From: an uncultured Mollicutes bacterium
GTDB lineage: Bacteria > Bacillota_I > Bacilli_A > RF39 > UBA660
Assembly (NCBI GenBank): GCA_900543055.1
Contig: UQQI01000019.1
Location: 1 to 27,444, forward strand
DNA: 27,444 nt
Reading direction: 5' to 3'
Below, one piece after another: positions 7,884 through 15,491 of the stretch. Numbering within the stretch: the first letter of the stretch is position 1; every line of letters begins with the position of its first letter. A program made the position numbers and the translations under genes. The notes under the pieces were generated by a model, which did no database searches, was not told the DNA's origin, and saw only the letters and a list, made by a program, of their open reading frames with translations.

Positions 7884-8080
7884 TGAGTGGTAAATTTTTT
7901 CTTTATGTTGCAGTAACATTCTTAGTAATATGGGCAATGGATTCTGTAAATATAAATAAAATTTTTAAAAAAGATAAAATACTTCAAGCAAGAATATTTT
8001 ACTTTTTCCTTGGAATATCAATGATATATCTAGTTACTAATTTCATTTTTGATATATTTAGTTGCACAAAACTTTTCTAG
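7883..8080 (+). CDS. DUF1146 family small membrane protein (YwzB-like)
   Basis: 65 aa with two predicted membrane helices (about 5-20 and 39-60) joined by the loop VNINKIFKKDKILQAR. The F(F)KK...QAR loop followed by a hydrophobic LGIS..YLVTNF helix matches DUF1146 (B. subtilis YwzB); function unknown. The start overlaps the rpiB stop by one base, so the two are translationally coupled. It ends in a strong terminator. In B. subtilis ywzB lies near murAA and spoIIQ, consistent with the order here. Confidence 0.78.
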   Translation: MSGKFFLYVAVTFLVIWAMDSVNINKIFKKDKILQARIFYFFLGISMIYLVTNFIFDIFSCTKLF

Positions 8081-8104
8081 AAGATGTATAAATCTTCTTT
8101 TTTT
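8079..8104 (+). terminator. Terminator of rpiB-DUF1146 unit
   Basis: AGAAGAT (8079-8085) pairs with ATCTTCT (8092-8098), followed by seven T. Confidence 0.8.
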
Positions 8105-8130
8105 GTAAACACTTATATTGAGGTGATATT

Positions 8131-8739
8131 ATGAAAAGAAAGGTTAGAATAAAAACTATTCCACTATTAGTCGCAATACTTGTCTTAATTCCGTTACTTA
8201 CTATAATATTTTTTAGAGAGGAGTCTCTTTCTAAACAAAATGACTATGTAACAGAAGATACCATAAATGATTCAATACCAGTAATTAATACGACAAAAAA
8301 AATAATTAATCCTTATATAGATAGTTCAGTAAAAATTGGAAAAACGTATTATGACTACAAAGGAGAATCACAAAGTCAAGAAAATTCTATAACTGTCCAT
8401 GATAATACATATATTCAAAATTCGGGAATTGACTTTACATCTGATAATCAATTCGATGTAATATCAATTCTTGAAGGAACAGTAATATCAGTAAAAGAAG
8501 ATAATTTAATAGGAAAAACAATAGAAATAAAACATGATAATGGAATAATTTCAAGTTATCAAAGTCTAAGCGAAGTTAATGTAAAAAAAGATGATTATAT
8601 AAATCAAGGACAAGTAATTGGTAAAAGCGGAACTAATGAATTAGACAAAGAAATAGGTAATCATTTACATCTAGAAATATATGAAAATGGTAATAGTGTA
8701 AACCCAGAAAACTATTTAAATAAAGAAATTAAAGGTTAG
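8131..8739 (+). CDS. spoIIQ: SpoIIQ-like LytM/M23-domain membrane protein
   Basis: 202 aa with an N-terminal membrane helix (about 10-28) and an extracytoplasmic LytM/M23 domain (about 88-196). HLH (178-180) in GNHLHLEIYENG gives the C-terminal zinc ligands and D101 is present. The first ligand His of HxGxD is replaced by Asn97 (NSGID), so endopeptidase activity is doubtful. B. subtilis SpoIIQ is degenerate at the same His and acts in the SpoIIQ-SpoIIIAH channel between forespore and mother cell. The nearby spoIIR and mbl, and B. subtilis order, support SpoIIQ over a cell-wall hydrolase. GAGGTG precedes the ATG and a terminator follows. No spoIID or spoIIID is seen nearby. Confidence 0.7.
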   Translation: MKRKVRIKTIPLLVAILVLIPLLTIIFFREESLSKQNDYVTEDTINDSIPVINTTKKIINPYIDSSVKIGKTYYDYKGESQSQENSITVHDNTYIQNSGIDFTSDNQFDVISILEGTVISVKEDNLIGKTIEIKHDNGIISSYQSLSEVNVKKDDYINQGQVIGKSGTNELDKEIGNHLHLEIYENGNSVNPENYLNKEIKG

Positions 8740-8762
8740 AAGAAATTTATTTCTTCTTTTTT
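8738..8762 (+). terminator. Terminator of spoIIQ-like gene
   Basis: AGAAGAAA (8738-8745) pairs with TTTCTTCT (8750-8757), loop TTTA, then T. Confidence 0.75.
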
Positions 8763-8776
8763 ATTGTTATTTGTAA

Positions 8777-8782
8777 TATAAT
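8777..8782 (+). promoter_or_regulatory. Probable -10 of mbl promoter
   Basis: TATAAT at 8777-8782 with no convincing -35. A second candidate, TGGTAAAAT at 8805-8813, would start transcription almost at the ribosome binding site and is less likely. Confidence 0.4.
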
Positions 8783-8835
8783 AAATAATAAATCTTAAAA
8801 AGTATGGTAAAATAATAAAGGAAGGAATGAAAATT

Positions 8836-9831
8836 ATGCTAGCAAAAGATATAGGAATAGATTTAGGTACAGCAAATGTTTTGATTTATATCAAAGGTCG
8901 TGGAATAGTATTAAATGAACCTAGTATAGTTGTTATAGATACAGAGACAAATAAAGTTATCGCTGTTGGAGAAGAAGCAAGAGAAATGCTTGGAAGAACC
9001 CCTGAAAAAGTAAAAGCAGTAAAACCAATGAAAGATGGTGTAATTGCTGACTTTGAATTAACTGAAATTATGTTAAATTACTTTATAAACAAGATTAAAG
9101 CAAGAAGCTTATTCTCAAGACCAAGAATACTTATATGTTGTCCAACAAATATTACTCCTGTTGAAAAGAATGCCATAAAAGAAGCAGCAGAAAGAACGGG
9201 AGCTAGAAAAGTATTTATAGAAGAAGAACCAAAAGTTGCAGCAATAGGAGCAGGGATGGATATTTCTAAACCATCTGCAAATATGGTAATAGACATTGGT
9301 GGTGGAACAACAGATATAGCAATTCTTTCAATGAATGGAATTGTTTCATCAGCATCAGTAAGAATAGCAGGAAATGTTTTTGATCAGGATATAATAAAAT
9401 ATATACGTGGAAAATATAAATTACTAATTGGAGAAAAGACAGCTGAAGATATAAAAATAAACTTTGCTAACGTATACAAACCATCTAAAAAAGAAAAATT
9501 AGTTGTAAAAGGAAGAAACTTAATAACAGGTTTACCTGATTCAATAGAATTAACACAAGAAGAAACAAAAGAAGCTCTAGAAGATGATTTAAATAGAATT
9601 ATAAAATCTACTAAAAATGTTTTAGAACAAACACCTCCAGAATTATCAGCAGATATTGTTGAAAAAGGATTAGTTCTTACAGGAGGAGGAGCAAAGTTAA
9701 CAGGACTTGTGGATTTATTAGAAGAAGAGTTAACTATACCAACTTTAATTGCAGAAACACCATTAACATGTGTAGCTGAAGGTACAGGAGTTCTCCTTGA
9801 AGACATAAAAGGACTAGAAGAAGACCAATAA
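8836..9831 (+). CDS. mbl: Rod-shape determining actin homologue Mbl (MreB family)
   Basis: 331-aa bacterial actin that forms membrane-associated filaments guiding lateral wall synthesis. Actin-fold motifs: phosphate 1 DIGIDLGTANVLIY near the N-terminus, phosphate 2 VIDIGGGTTDIAILS (about 150-165), adenosine loop VLTGGGAKLTGL near 285. KGRGIVLNEPS, FINKIKARSLFSRPRILICCPTNIT and LLIGEKTAEDIKI match Mbl more closely than MreB, although the paralogues are close. ATG 8836 is preferred because GGAAGG (8820-8825) lies 10 nt upstream; the ATG at 8827 is too close. Position after spoIIQ and before tagO supports Mbl and a rod-shaped cell. Confidence 0.9.
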   Translation: MLAKDIGIDLGTANVLIYIKGRGIVLNEPSIVVIDTETNKVIAVGEEAREMLGRTPEKVKAVKPMKDGVIADFELTEIMLNYFINKIKARSLFSRPRILICCPTNITPVEKNAIKEAAERTGARKVFIEEEPKVAAIGAGMDISKPSANMVIDIGGGTTDIAILSMNGIVSSASVRIAGNVFDQDIIKYIRGKYKLLIGEKTAEDIKINFANVYKPSKKEKLVVKGRNLITGLPDSIELTQEETKEALEDDLNRIIKSTKNVLEQTPPELSADIVEKGLVLTGGGAKLTGLVDLLEEELTIPTLIAETPLTCVAEGTGVLLEDIKGLEEDQ

Positions 9832-9844
9832 TATTGGTTTTTTT
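9824..9844 (+). terminator. Terminator of mbl
   Basis: ACCAAT (9824-9829) pairs with ATTGGT (9833-9838), then a T run. It overlaps the mbl stop. Confidence 0.75.
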
Positions 9845-9865
9845 CTTTTTATTTATAAGCCAATT

Positions 9866-9874
9866 TGTTATAAT
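9866..9874 (+). promoter_or_regulatory. Extended -10 promoter of tagO
   Basis: TGTTATAAT shortly after the mbl terminator; weak -35. Confidence 0.6.
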
Positions 9875-9898
9875 TTTCTTAGGAAGTGAAAAATTTAT

Positions 9899-11008
9899 AT
9901 GAGAATACAACTAATTTCAGCTGCTAAGATAGTGTTAACAACATTTATCTTTTCAACAATAATTATGTTTTTAATGAGAAAAATAGCAGCACATGTAGGG
10001 GCGATGGATATACCAAGAACTGAAGAAGGACATAGACATATCCATAAAAAAGCAACTCCTAAACTTGGAGGCGTGGGAATATTTCTAGGATTTATGTTAG
10101 GATATATGCTCTTTGGAGAACAAAGTGTAAGAATGAACTCTATTTTGATAGGAAGCTTTATAGTAATATTTACATCAATTATTGATGACATTAATCCAAT
10201 AAAAGCAACGCATAAGATGCTAGGACATTTAATTGCTGCATCGATAATAGTATTTTATGGACATATTTTACTCGATAATATTACAGCATTTGGTTATTCA
10301 CTAAACTTCGGTATTTTATCATACCCAGTAACAATACTATTTATTGTTGCTTGTACAAACATAATAAACTTAATAGATGGCTTAGATGGATTAAGTGGAG
10401 GAATATGTTCAATATTTTACATAACAATTGCAATTATAGGTTTCTTTCAAGGAAGATTCGGAAGCCTTGTAATGATATTAACACTTATAATGTTAGGTTC
10501 AACTTTAGGATTTTTAGTTCATAATTTTAGACCATTCAGTAATGCAAAAATATTTGCAGGTGATGGAGCAACATTTATGGGATTTATAATAGCAGTAATA
10601 ACATTACTAGAATTTAAAGGACCTGCGTTAATATCATTCTTCGTACCAGTAACAATATTAGGAATACCAATACTTGATACTTTATTCGCAATAATTAGAA
10701 GATTATTAAAAGGAGAACCACCATTCAAAGCAGACAAACAACACCTACATCATCAATTATTAGGAATGAACTTTTCTCCAACAACAACAGTATTAATAAT
10801 ATATGCAATAAACATATTATTCGCAACAGCATCAATCTTCTACACATTAAAACTTCAAGATCCGATAGTTGCTCAATCAATATATATACTATTATTTATA
10901 TTAGTACTTTGGTTTGTATTTCATACAACAATTATTTCAGATAAAAATCCACAAATAATTAAAAAAATTACTAATAAATTAAAAATTAAGAAAAAGGCAA
11001 AAAACTAG
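9899..11008 (+). CDS. tagO: Undecaprenyl-phosphate GlcNAc-1-phosphate transferase (TagO/WecA family)
   Basis: 369-aa polytopic membrane protein (about 10-11 helices) of the MraY/WecA/TagO family. It joins GlcNAc-1-P to undecaprenyl phosphate, the first step of wall teichoic acid or related glycopolymer synthesis. Conserved cytoplasmic motifs are IIDDINPIKATHKMLGH (Mg-binding aspartates, about 98), NLIDGLDGLSGG (about 155), FAGDGATFMGF (about 219) and the HLHHQLLG His block near 280, typical of WecA/TagO and not of MraY. AGGAAGTGA is 9 nt before the ATG. It is alone in its unit; other teichoic acid genes are not seen. Confidence 0.9.
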   Translation: MRIQLISAAKIVLTTFIFSTIIMFLMRKIAAHVGAMDIPRTEEGHRHIHKKATPKLGGVGIFLGFMLGYMLFGEQSVRMNSILIGSFIVIFTSIIDDINPIKATHKMLGHLIAASIIVFYGHILLDNITAFGYSLNFGILSYPVTILFIVACTNIINLIDGLDGLSGGICSIFYITIAIIGFFQGRFGSLVMILTLIMLGSTLGFLVHNFRPFSNAKIFAGDGATFMGFIIAVITLLEFKGPALISFFVPVTILGIPILDTLFAIIRRLLKGEPPFKADKQHLHHQLLGMNFSPTTTVLIIYAINILFATASIFYTLKLQDPIVAQSIYILLFILVLWFVFHTTIISDKNPQIIKKITNKLKIKKKAKN

Positions 11009-11020
11009 TCTTTTTCTTTT
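10990..11020 (+). terminator. Probable terminator of tagO
   Basis: GAAAAAG (10990-10996) pairs with CTTTTTC (11010-11016) across the stop codon. The stem is A/T rich with a 13-nt loop, so this is a weaker call. Confidence 0.45.
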
Positions 11021-11024
11021 ATTA

Positions 11025-11033
11025 TGTGATAAT
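11025..11033 (+). promoter_or_regulatory. Possible extended -10 promoter of the LytTR gene
   Basis: TGTGATAAT, five of six -10 bases with TG-n upstream, 23 bp before the start codon. Confidence 0.4.
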
Positions 11034-11055
11034 ATAACGTTGAAAGCGTGATAAT

Positions 11056-11745
11056 ATGATAAATTTTATAATTGAAGAAGAAAAGTTAAAAGAAGTAATT
11101 GATAATTATATGATGAACTATAATTATACTTATGATATTAAAATATATGACTCATATAAAGAGAATAATTATTTTAATATTTATATCTTAAATTATGATT
11201 CTAAAAATATTCTTGATATAAATAAAATAAAAAGAATAAGATACGAATTAGATGATTGGTCATCTATAATAATCTTATTAATAAAGAATGATAAAGATAA
11301 ATATAGTCTATTTGATAAAAGATTTATGATATTAGATATAATTAGTACTACAAAAGATTTTAAGGAAAGATTAAAAGAAGACATTTTAATATCCATAAAA
11401 AATCTAGATAAGAAAAATAATATATTAAAATTTACTTATAAAGGTAGTATTTACAATATTCCATATCAAGATATCTTGTTTATAGAAAATGACTCTGAAA
11501 ATAAAAGATGCTTAATAAAAACAAATAATAACAATTACTATATTCCATTAACTTTAAGCAAATTAATAGATAATTTAGACAATAGATTTATAAAGTGTAG
11601 TAGAAGTTATATTATTAATTTAGAAAAAGTGAGAATATATAACACAAAAAATAATATAATATATTTTGATGATGAAATAAGCATTTGTGAAGTATCAAGG
11701 GAAAAGAAAAAAGAAATAATTGCGTATTTAAGAGGAATAAGATGA
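11056..11745 (+). CDS. LytTR-family DNA-binding regulator with an atypical receiver-like N-terminal half
   Basis: 229 aa. The C-terminal LytTR domain (about 125-227) is clear: FTYKGSIYNIPYQDILFIEND, then the NRFIKCSRSYIINLEKV segment typical of AgrA-type beta-strand DNA binding. The N-terminal half has receiver-like size and strand pattern but lacks the acidic triad geometry: the start is FIIEEEK and the phosphoacceptor position (YILN, residue 46) looks like Asn, though Asp48 is close by. It may be a pseudo-receiver that works without phosphorylation. No histidine kinase, peptide gene or transporter is adjacent. Unusually rich in Asn, Ile and Lys even for this genome. Confidence 0.75.
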   Translation: MINFIIEEEKLKEVIDNYMMNYNYTYDIKIYDSYKENNYFNIYILNYDSKNILDINKIKRIRYELDDWSSIIILLIKNDKDKYSLFDKRFMILDIISTTKDFKERLKEDILISIKNLDKKNNILKFTYKGSIYNIPYQDILFIENDSENKRCLIKTNNNNYYIPLTLSKLIDNLDNRFIKCSRSYIINLEKVRIYNTKNNIIYFDDEISICEVSREKKKEIIAYLRGIR

Positions 11746-11833
11746 CGAAAAATGTCGAAAAAGAAAAAATATCTCACAAAAATAGATTTATTACAAACAA
11801 TTTATAGAAAAAGCATAGATTTATAAATATATT

Positions 11834-11842
11834 TGTTAGAAT
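11834..11842 (+). promoter_or_regulatory. Extended -10 promoter of cold-shock gene
   Basis: TGTTAGAAT about 50 bp before the start codon. I see no cold-box or long structured leader. Confidence 0.45.
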
Positions 11843-11890
11843 AAAATCACCAAAGATAAAGAGTTGGTAGAATGTGAGGTGTAAACAGTG

Positions 11891-12103
11891 ATGACTGGAC
11901 GCGTGAAATGGTTTAATAATGATAAAGGATACGGATTTATAGGATTTAGAGAAAATGAAGATATATTTGTTCACTACTCTGCAATTGAATTAGATGGTTA
12001 TAAAACTCTAAAAGAAAACCAATTAGTTGAATTTAAACTTATCGAAACAAGTAAAGGATTTCAAGCAATAAACGTAAGATTATTGCAAGAAACTACTATT
12101 TAA
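11891..12103 (+). CDS. Cold-shock domain protein (Csp family)
   Basis: 70-aa single-stranded nucleic acid-binding OB-fold protein that acts as an RNA chaperone. RNP1 is KGYGFIGF and RNP2 is DIFVHYS; the N-terminus MTGRVKWFNNDKGYG is canonical. ATG 11891 is chosen because family members begin with MxGxVKWFN and GAGGTG (11876-11881) lies 9 nt upstream; GTG 11888, one codon earlier, has equal frame support. It is followed by a strong terminator. Paralogues cannot be told apart, so no specific csp letter is given. Confidence 0.93.
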   Translation: MTGRVKWFNNDKGYGFIGFRENEDIFVHYSAIELDGYKTLKENQLVEFKLIETSKGFQAINVRLLQETTI

Positions 12104-12120
12104 AAATAGTAGTTTTTTTT
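12091..12120 (+). terminator. Terminator of csp gene
   Basis: A 10-bp perfect stem, AACTACTATT (12091-12100) with AATAGTAGTT (12105-12114), loop TAAA, then T. It overlaps the stop codon. Confidence 0.85.
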
Positions 12121-12130
12121 TCTTTTAATG

Positions 12131-12139
12131 TGGTATAAT
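12131..12139 (+). promoter_or_regulatory. Extended -10 promoter of hpf
   Basis: TGGTATAAT directly after the csp terminator T run. Confidence 0.65.
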
Positions 12140-12162
12140 GTAAATATAAAGGAGGAGATATT

Positions 12163-12699
12163 ATGGAAATTATTATTCATGGAAACAAAGTTAAAATTAC
12201 AAAAGCTATGAACGACTATGTTGAAGAAAAATTAGAGAGATTAGAAAAGTATTTAGAAAATAGCGAAAATGTTCGCGCTAGTGTCATAGTAAAAGTAAAA
12301 GGACATGAACAAACAGTTGAAATAACAATCCCATTAAAGTCATTTATTTTAAGATCAGAAGAAACTAAAGATGACTTTTATGCAGCTGTTGATAAAACAA
12401 TCGACAAGCTAGAAAGACAATTAAGAAAGAATAAGACAAGATTGATGTCTAAGAAGGTTAAACAAAGTTATGACTTTAATTTTGAAAGTATAATTGTTGA
12501 CGAACCTGAAGAAAAAGAAGAACATAAAATTGTAAAAAGAAAAACAATTGAAGTCAAACCAATGAATGAAGAAGAAGCTATACTTCAAATGGAATTATTA
12601 GGACATCAATTCTATATGTATAAAGATAGCGAAACAAATAATCCTGTTGTCGTATATAAGAGAAATGATTCTAATTATGGAGTAATTGAATCTGAATAA
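12163..12699 (+). CDS. hpf: Ribosome hibernation promoting factor, long form
   Basis: 178 aa. The N-terminal S30AE domain (about 1-98) binds the 30S decoding region: IIHGNKVKITKAMNDYVEEKLERLEKY and DDFYAAVDKTIDKLERQLRKNKTR in two blocks. A charged linker (about 105-125) joins the C-terminal dimerisation domain (about 126-178; EAILQMELLGHQFYMYKD, VVYKRNDSNYGVIE) that pairs 70S ribosomes into 100S dimers. Both domains mark the long HPF of Firmicutes. GGAGGAG is a strong ribosome binding site. The order hpf-secA matches B. subtilis. Confidence 0.95.
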   Translation: MEIIIHGNKVKITKAMNDYVEEKLERLEKYLENSENVRASVIVKVKGHEQTVEITIPLKSFILRSEETKDDFYAAVDKTIDKLERQLRKNKTRLMSKKVKQSYDFNFESIIVDEPEEKEEHKIVKRKTIEVKPMNEEEAILQMELLGHQFYMYKDSETNNPVVVYKRNDSNYGVIESE

Positions 12700-12718
12700 T
12701 TGGTATATATACAAAAAA

Positions 12719-12750
12719 GGGAGAATATGCTTTTATTCTCTCTTTTTTTT
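12719..12750 (+). terminator. Terminator of hpf
   Basis: GAGAATA (12721-12727) pairs with TATTCTC (12734-12740), extended by G-U/G-C pairs, then a long T run. Confidence 0.8.
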
Positions 12751-12759
12751 TGATAAAAT
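12751..12759 (+). promoter_or_regulatory. Extended -10 promoter of secA
   Basis: TGATAAAAT begins where the T run of the hpf terminator ends; the leader to the SD is only a few nt. Confidence 0.5.
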
Positions 12760-12783
12760 AAATAATTGAAGGAGCTGATGTAT

Positions 12784-15276
12784 TTGAATATTTTAAAGAA
12801 ATTATTCGATCATGAGTATAAAGAGTTAAGAAGATTTAATAGTATTGCAGATAAAGTTATGGCTTTAGATGAAGAATACTCTAAATTAACTGACACTGAA
12901 TTACAAAATAAAACAGAAGAATTTAAAGAAAGATTAAATAATGGGGAAACGTTAGAAGATATATTAGTAGAAGCATTTGCTACTGCAAGAGAAGCCGCAT
13001 TCCGTATAATTGGAGAAAAACATTACTATGTCCAAATACTTGGAGCTCTAGCAATCCATTATGGTAATATAGCAGAAATGAAAACAGGTGAAGGAAAAAC
13101 TTTAACATCTGTACTACCTGCATATTTAAACGCGTTAACAGGAAAAGGAGTTCATATAATTACGGTTAATGAATACCTTGCTGGGCGTGATGCTGAATGG
13201 ATGGGTGGAATTCATAGATTCTTAGGATTAACTGTTGGAGTTAATAGAAGAGATATGACTGCCGAAGAGAAACGTGAGGCATATAATTGTGATATACTAT
13301 ATTCTACAAATAATGAAATTGGATTTGATTATTTAAGAGATAACATGGTTGTGAGAAAAGAAGAAAGAGTTCAAAGACCATTAAATTTTGCGATTATTGA
13401 TGAAGTCGACTCAGTTTTAATAGATGAAGCAAGGACTCCACTAATTATTTCAGGTGGAGAAATGGCTAATCAAAATCTATACATTAGTGCTGATAAGTAC
13501 GCTAAGAGTTTAAAAATAGAAGAGGACTTTATTTATGATGAAAAAACAAAAAGCGTTAACTTAACTGAACAAGGTGCAGATAAAGCAGAAGAAATGTTCC
13601 ATATAGACAATCTATATGATGTTGATAATTCAACTTTACTTCATTTTATTAATCAAGCATTACGTGCAAATTATGCAATGAAAAATGATGTAGATTATGT
13701 TGTACAAGATGGAGAAATAGTAATTGTTGACCAATTTACAGGACGTCTAATGAAAGGTAGAGCATATTCTGATGGACTTCATCAAGCAATAGAAGCAAAA
13801 GAAGGAGTAACTATCAACCAAGAAACAAAGACACTTGCAACAATAACATTCCAAAACTTATTTAGAATGTATAACAAATTATCTGGTATGACAGGTACTG
13901 CAAAAACAGAAGAAGAAGAATTTAGAGATATTTATAACATGTATGTTATAGAAATACCAACTAATAAAGATATTGCAAGAATAGATGAAGCTGATTTAGT
14001 ATATGCAACAAAAGAAGCAAAATATAAAGCAATAATTAACTTCGTTAAAGATAGATATGAACATGGGCAACCAGTTTTAATAGGAACTATTGCTATTGAA
14101 ACAAGTGAGCTAATTAGTAGTTTATTAAAACAAGCGCATATTCCACATGAAGTATTAAATGCAAAGAACCATGAAAGAGAAGCTGAAATTATTTCTAAAA
14201 TTGGTTTAGGCAAGTCAGTAACAATCGCAACTAATATGGCAGGACGTGGTACTGATATTAAATTATCAGATGAAGTAAGAGCATTAGGGGGATTATGTGT
14301 TGTTGGTACAGAAAGACATGAATCACGCCGTATAGATAACCAATTACGTGGACGTTCAGGACGTCAAGGAGACCCCGGATATACTCAATTCTTTGTATCA
14401 ATGAGAGACGATTTAATGGTAAGATTCGGTTCAGACAGAATTGGTGCGATGATGGAGAACATGGGAATTGGAGATCAAGCAATCAGAAGTAAAGCATTCA
14501 CAAGATCAGTTGAACAAGCACAAAAAAGAGTTGAAGGTAACAACTATGATATAAGAAAGAATTTACTACAATATGATGATGTAATGAATAATCAAAGAGA
14601 AATTATCTATGGAAAGAGAAATCAAATCTTAGATAATGAATCAATTCATGAAATGGTATTAAGTACATTTAGACATCACGTAGAAGATTTAGTAAAATCA
14701 CACATCCCACCAGAGAACGAATTAACACCAGAAGATTATAAAGATATCAGAGAGTTTGTAAATGAAAACTTATTAAAGAATGATTTAGAAGAAAAGGATG
14801 TAAATGGAAAACAACCAGAAGAATTAATAGATTTTATTTGCAAGAGAGTAATCGAAGAGTATGAAGATAAGATAAAAGATATTCCAGAAGAAGTAAGTCA
14901 AGAATTTGAAAAGGTTATAACTTTACAAGTTGTTGATAACTACTGGATGGAACATATTAATACAATGTCACATTTAAGAGAAGGAATTCACTTACGTGGA
15001 TACGCTCAAGAAGACCCATTAAGAGCATACACAATGGAAGGATTCGACTTATTCGATTCAATGTTACAAAAGATAGATAAAGATATTTCAATATTCTTAC
15101 TAAAAGCAGAAATAAGACAAAATATTGAAAGAAAAGAAAATACAAAGAAAATCACAACAAATGACTCAGAAGACAAAGTAGAAAAGAAAAAGCCAAAAAG
15201 GACTAAAAAAGTTGGAAGAAATGATCCATGTCCATGTGGCTCAGGGAAAAAATATAAACAATGCTGTGGCAAGTAG
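12784..15276 (+). CDS. secA: Preprotein translocase motor ATPase SecA
   Basis: 830-aa ATPase that drives secretory proteins through SecYEG. Walker A TGEGKT is at about 101-106 and the DEVD box at about 206 (IDEVDSVLIDEARTPLIISG). The preprotein cross-linking domain, VGTERHESRRIDNQLRGRSGRQGDPG (two conserved motif blocks) and helical scaffold follow. The C-terminus is a zinc-binding SEC-C motif, NDPCPCGSGKKYKQCC, after a basic linker. I prefer TTG 12784: AAGGAG (12769-12774) lies 9 nt upstream and NILKKLFD aligns with family N-termini. ATG 12778 is only 3 nt from that site but adds just two residues. prfB, the usual next gene in Bacilli, is absent; an integrase follows. Confidence 0.96.
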   Translation: MNILKKLFDHEYKELRRFNSIADKVMALDEEYSKLTDTELQNKTEEFKERLNNGETLEDILVEAFATAREAAFRIIGEKHYYVQILGALAIHYGNIAEMKTGEGKTLTSVLPAYLNALTGKGVHIITVNEYLAGRDAEWMGGIHRFLGLTVGVNRRDMTAEEKREAYNCDILYSTNNEIGFDYLRDNMVVRKEERVQRPLNFAIIDEVDSVLIDEARTPLIISGGEMANQNLYISADKYAKSLKIEEDFIYDEKTKSVNLTEQGADKAEEMFHIDNLYDVDNSTLLHFINQALRANYAMKNDVDYVVQDGEIVIVDQFTGRLMKGRAYSDGLHQAIEAKEGVTINQETKTLATITFQNLFRMYNKLSGMTGTAKTEEEEFRDIYNMYVIEIPTNKDIARIDEADLVYATKEAKYKAIINFVKDRYEHGQPVLIGTIAIETSELISSLLKQAHIPHEVLNAKNHEREAEIISKIGLGKSVTIATNMAGRGTDIKLSDEVRALGGLCVVGTERHESRRIDNQLRGRSGRQGDPGYTQFFVSMRDDLMVRFGSDRIGAMMENMGIGDQAIRSKAFTRSVEQAQKRVEGNNYDIRKNLLQYDDVMNNQREIIYGKRNQILDNESIHEMVLSTFRHHVEDLVKSHIPPENELTPEDYKDIREFVNENLLKNDLEEKDVNGKQPEELIDFICKRVIEEYEDKIKDIPEEVSQEFEKVITLQVVDNYWMEHINTMSHLREGIHLRGYAQEDPLRAYTMEGFDLFDSMLQKIDKDISIFLLKAEIRQNIERKENTKKITTNDSEDKVEKKKPKRTKKVGRNDPCPCGSGKKYKQCCGK

Positions 15277-15300
15277 CGATAAATAAAGGGTTTGCGAGGA

Positions 15301-15421
15301 TTTCGTCCACGTAAAAAACACTCAAAAAAGGCTATTTGTCCACATTTTGTCCACGTAAATTTAAGATTGTGGACAAAAATGCATAATTTATATGAAAATT
15401 TAGTATATTATTCGTGGACAA
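15301..15421 (+). repeat. Five GTCCAC repeats beside the integrase (probable arm sites near attL)
   Basis: GTCCAC occurs at 15305, 15338 and 15349 in direct orientation and as GTGGAC at 15369 and 15414. The copies at 15305 and 15349 share the longer GTCCACGTAAA. They lie between the secA stop and an integrase carrying an arm-DNA-binding N-terminal domain, where ICE integrases place arm-type sites. The crossover core itself cannot be located without the other end of the element; it should lie between 15277 and about 15305 or within the secA end. Confidence 0.65.
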
Positions 15422-15434
15422 CACGTTAGATAAA

Positions 15435-15459
15435 AGTCATCAAAATTTGATGGCTTTTT
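15435..15459 (+). terminator. Terminator before the integrase
   Basis: AGTCATC (15435-15441) pairs with GATGGCT (15449-15455, one G-U pair), followed by T. It may stop transcription entering the element from secA. Confidence 0.6.
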
Positions 15460-15491
15460 GTTTACCATAAATTAGGAAAGAGGTACAAAAA

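Noticed and set aside
9384..9806. Long open frame on the minus strand inside mbl (140 codons), and similar minus-strand frames in secA, tagO, rpiB and tet(44)
   Set aside because: They lie opposite strongly conserved genes, show no family motifs and lack good ribosome binding sites; they are antisense shadows of low-GC coding bias.
11753..11760. TGTCGAA, the Spo0A box core, before the csp gene (and again near 17539)
   Set aside because: About two such 7-mers are expected by chance in a window of this size and composition, and neither sits well against a promoter.
11741..11830. Two tiny frames after the LytTR gene (about 21 and 24 codons), one starting in an ATGA overlap
   Set aside because: Too short and low in complexity, with no ribosome binding site of note; a small peptide cannot be excluded but is not supported.
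15301..15421. GTCCAC repeats considered as a CRISPR array
   Set aside because: The shared unit is only 6-11 bp, occurs in both orientations with uneven spacing, and no cas genes are present; integrase arm sites fit better.
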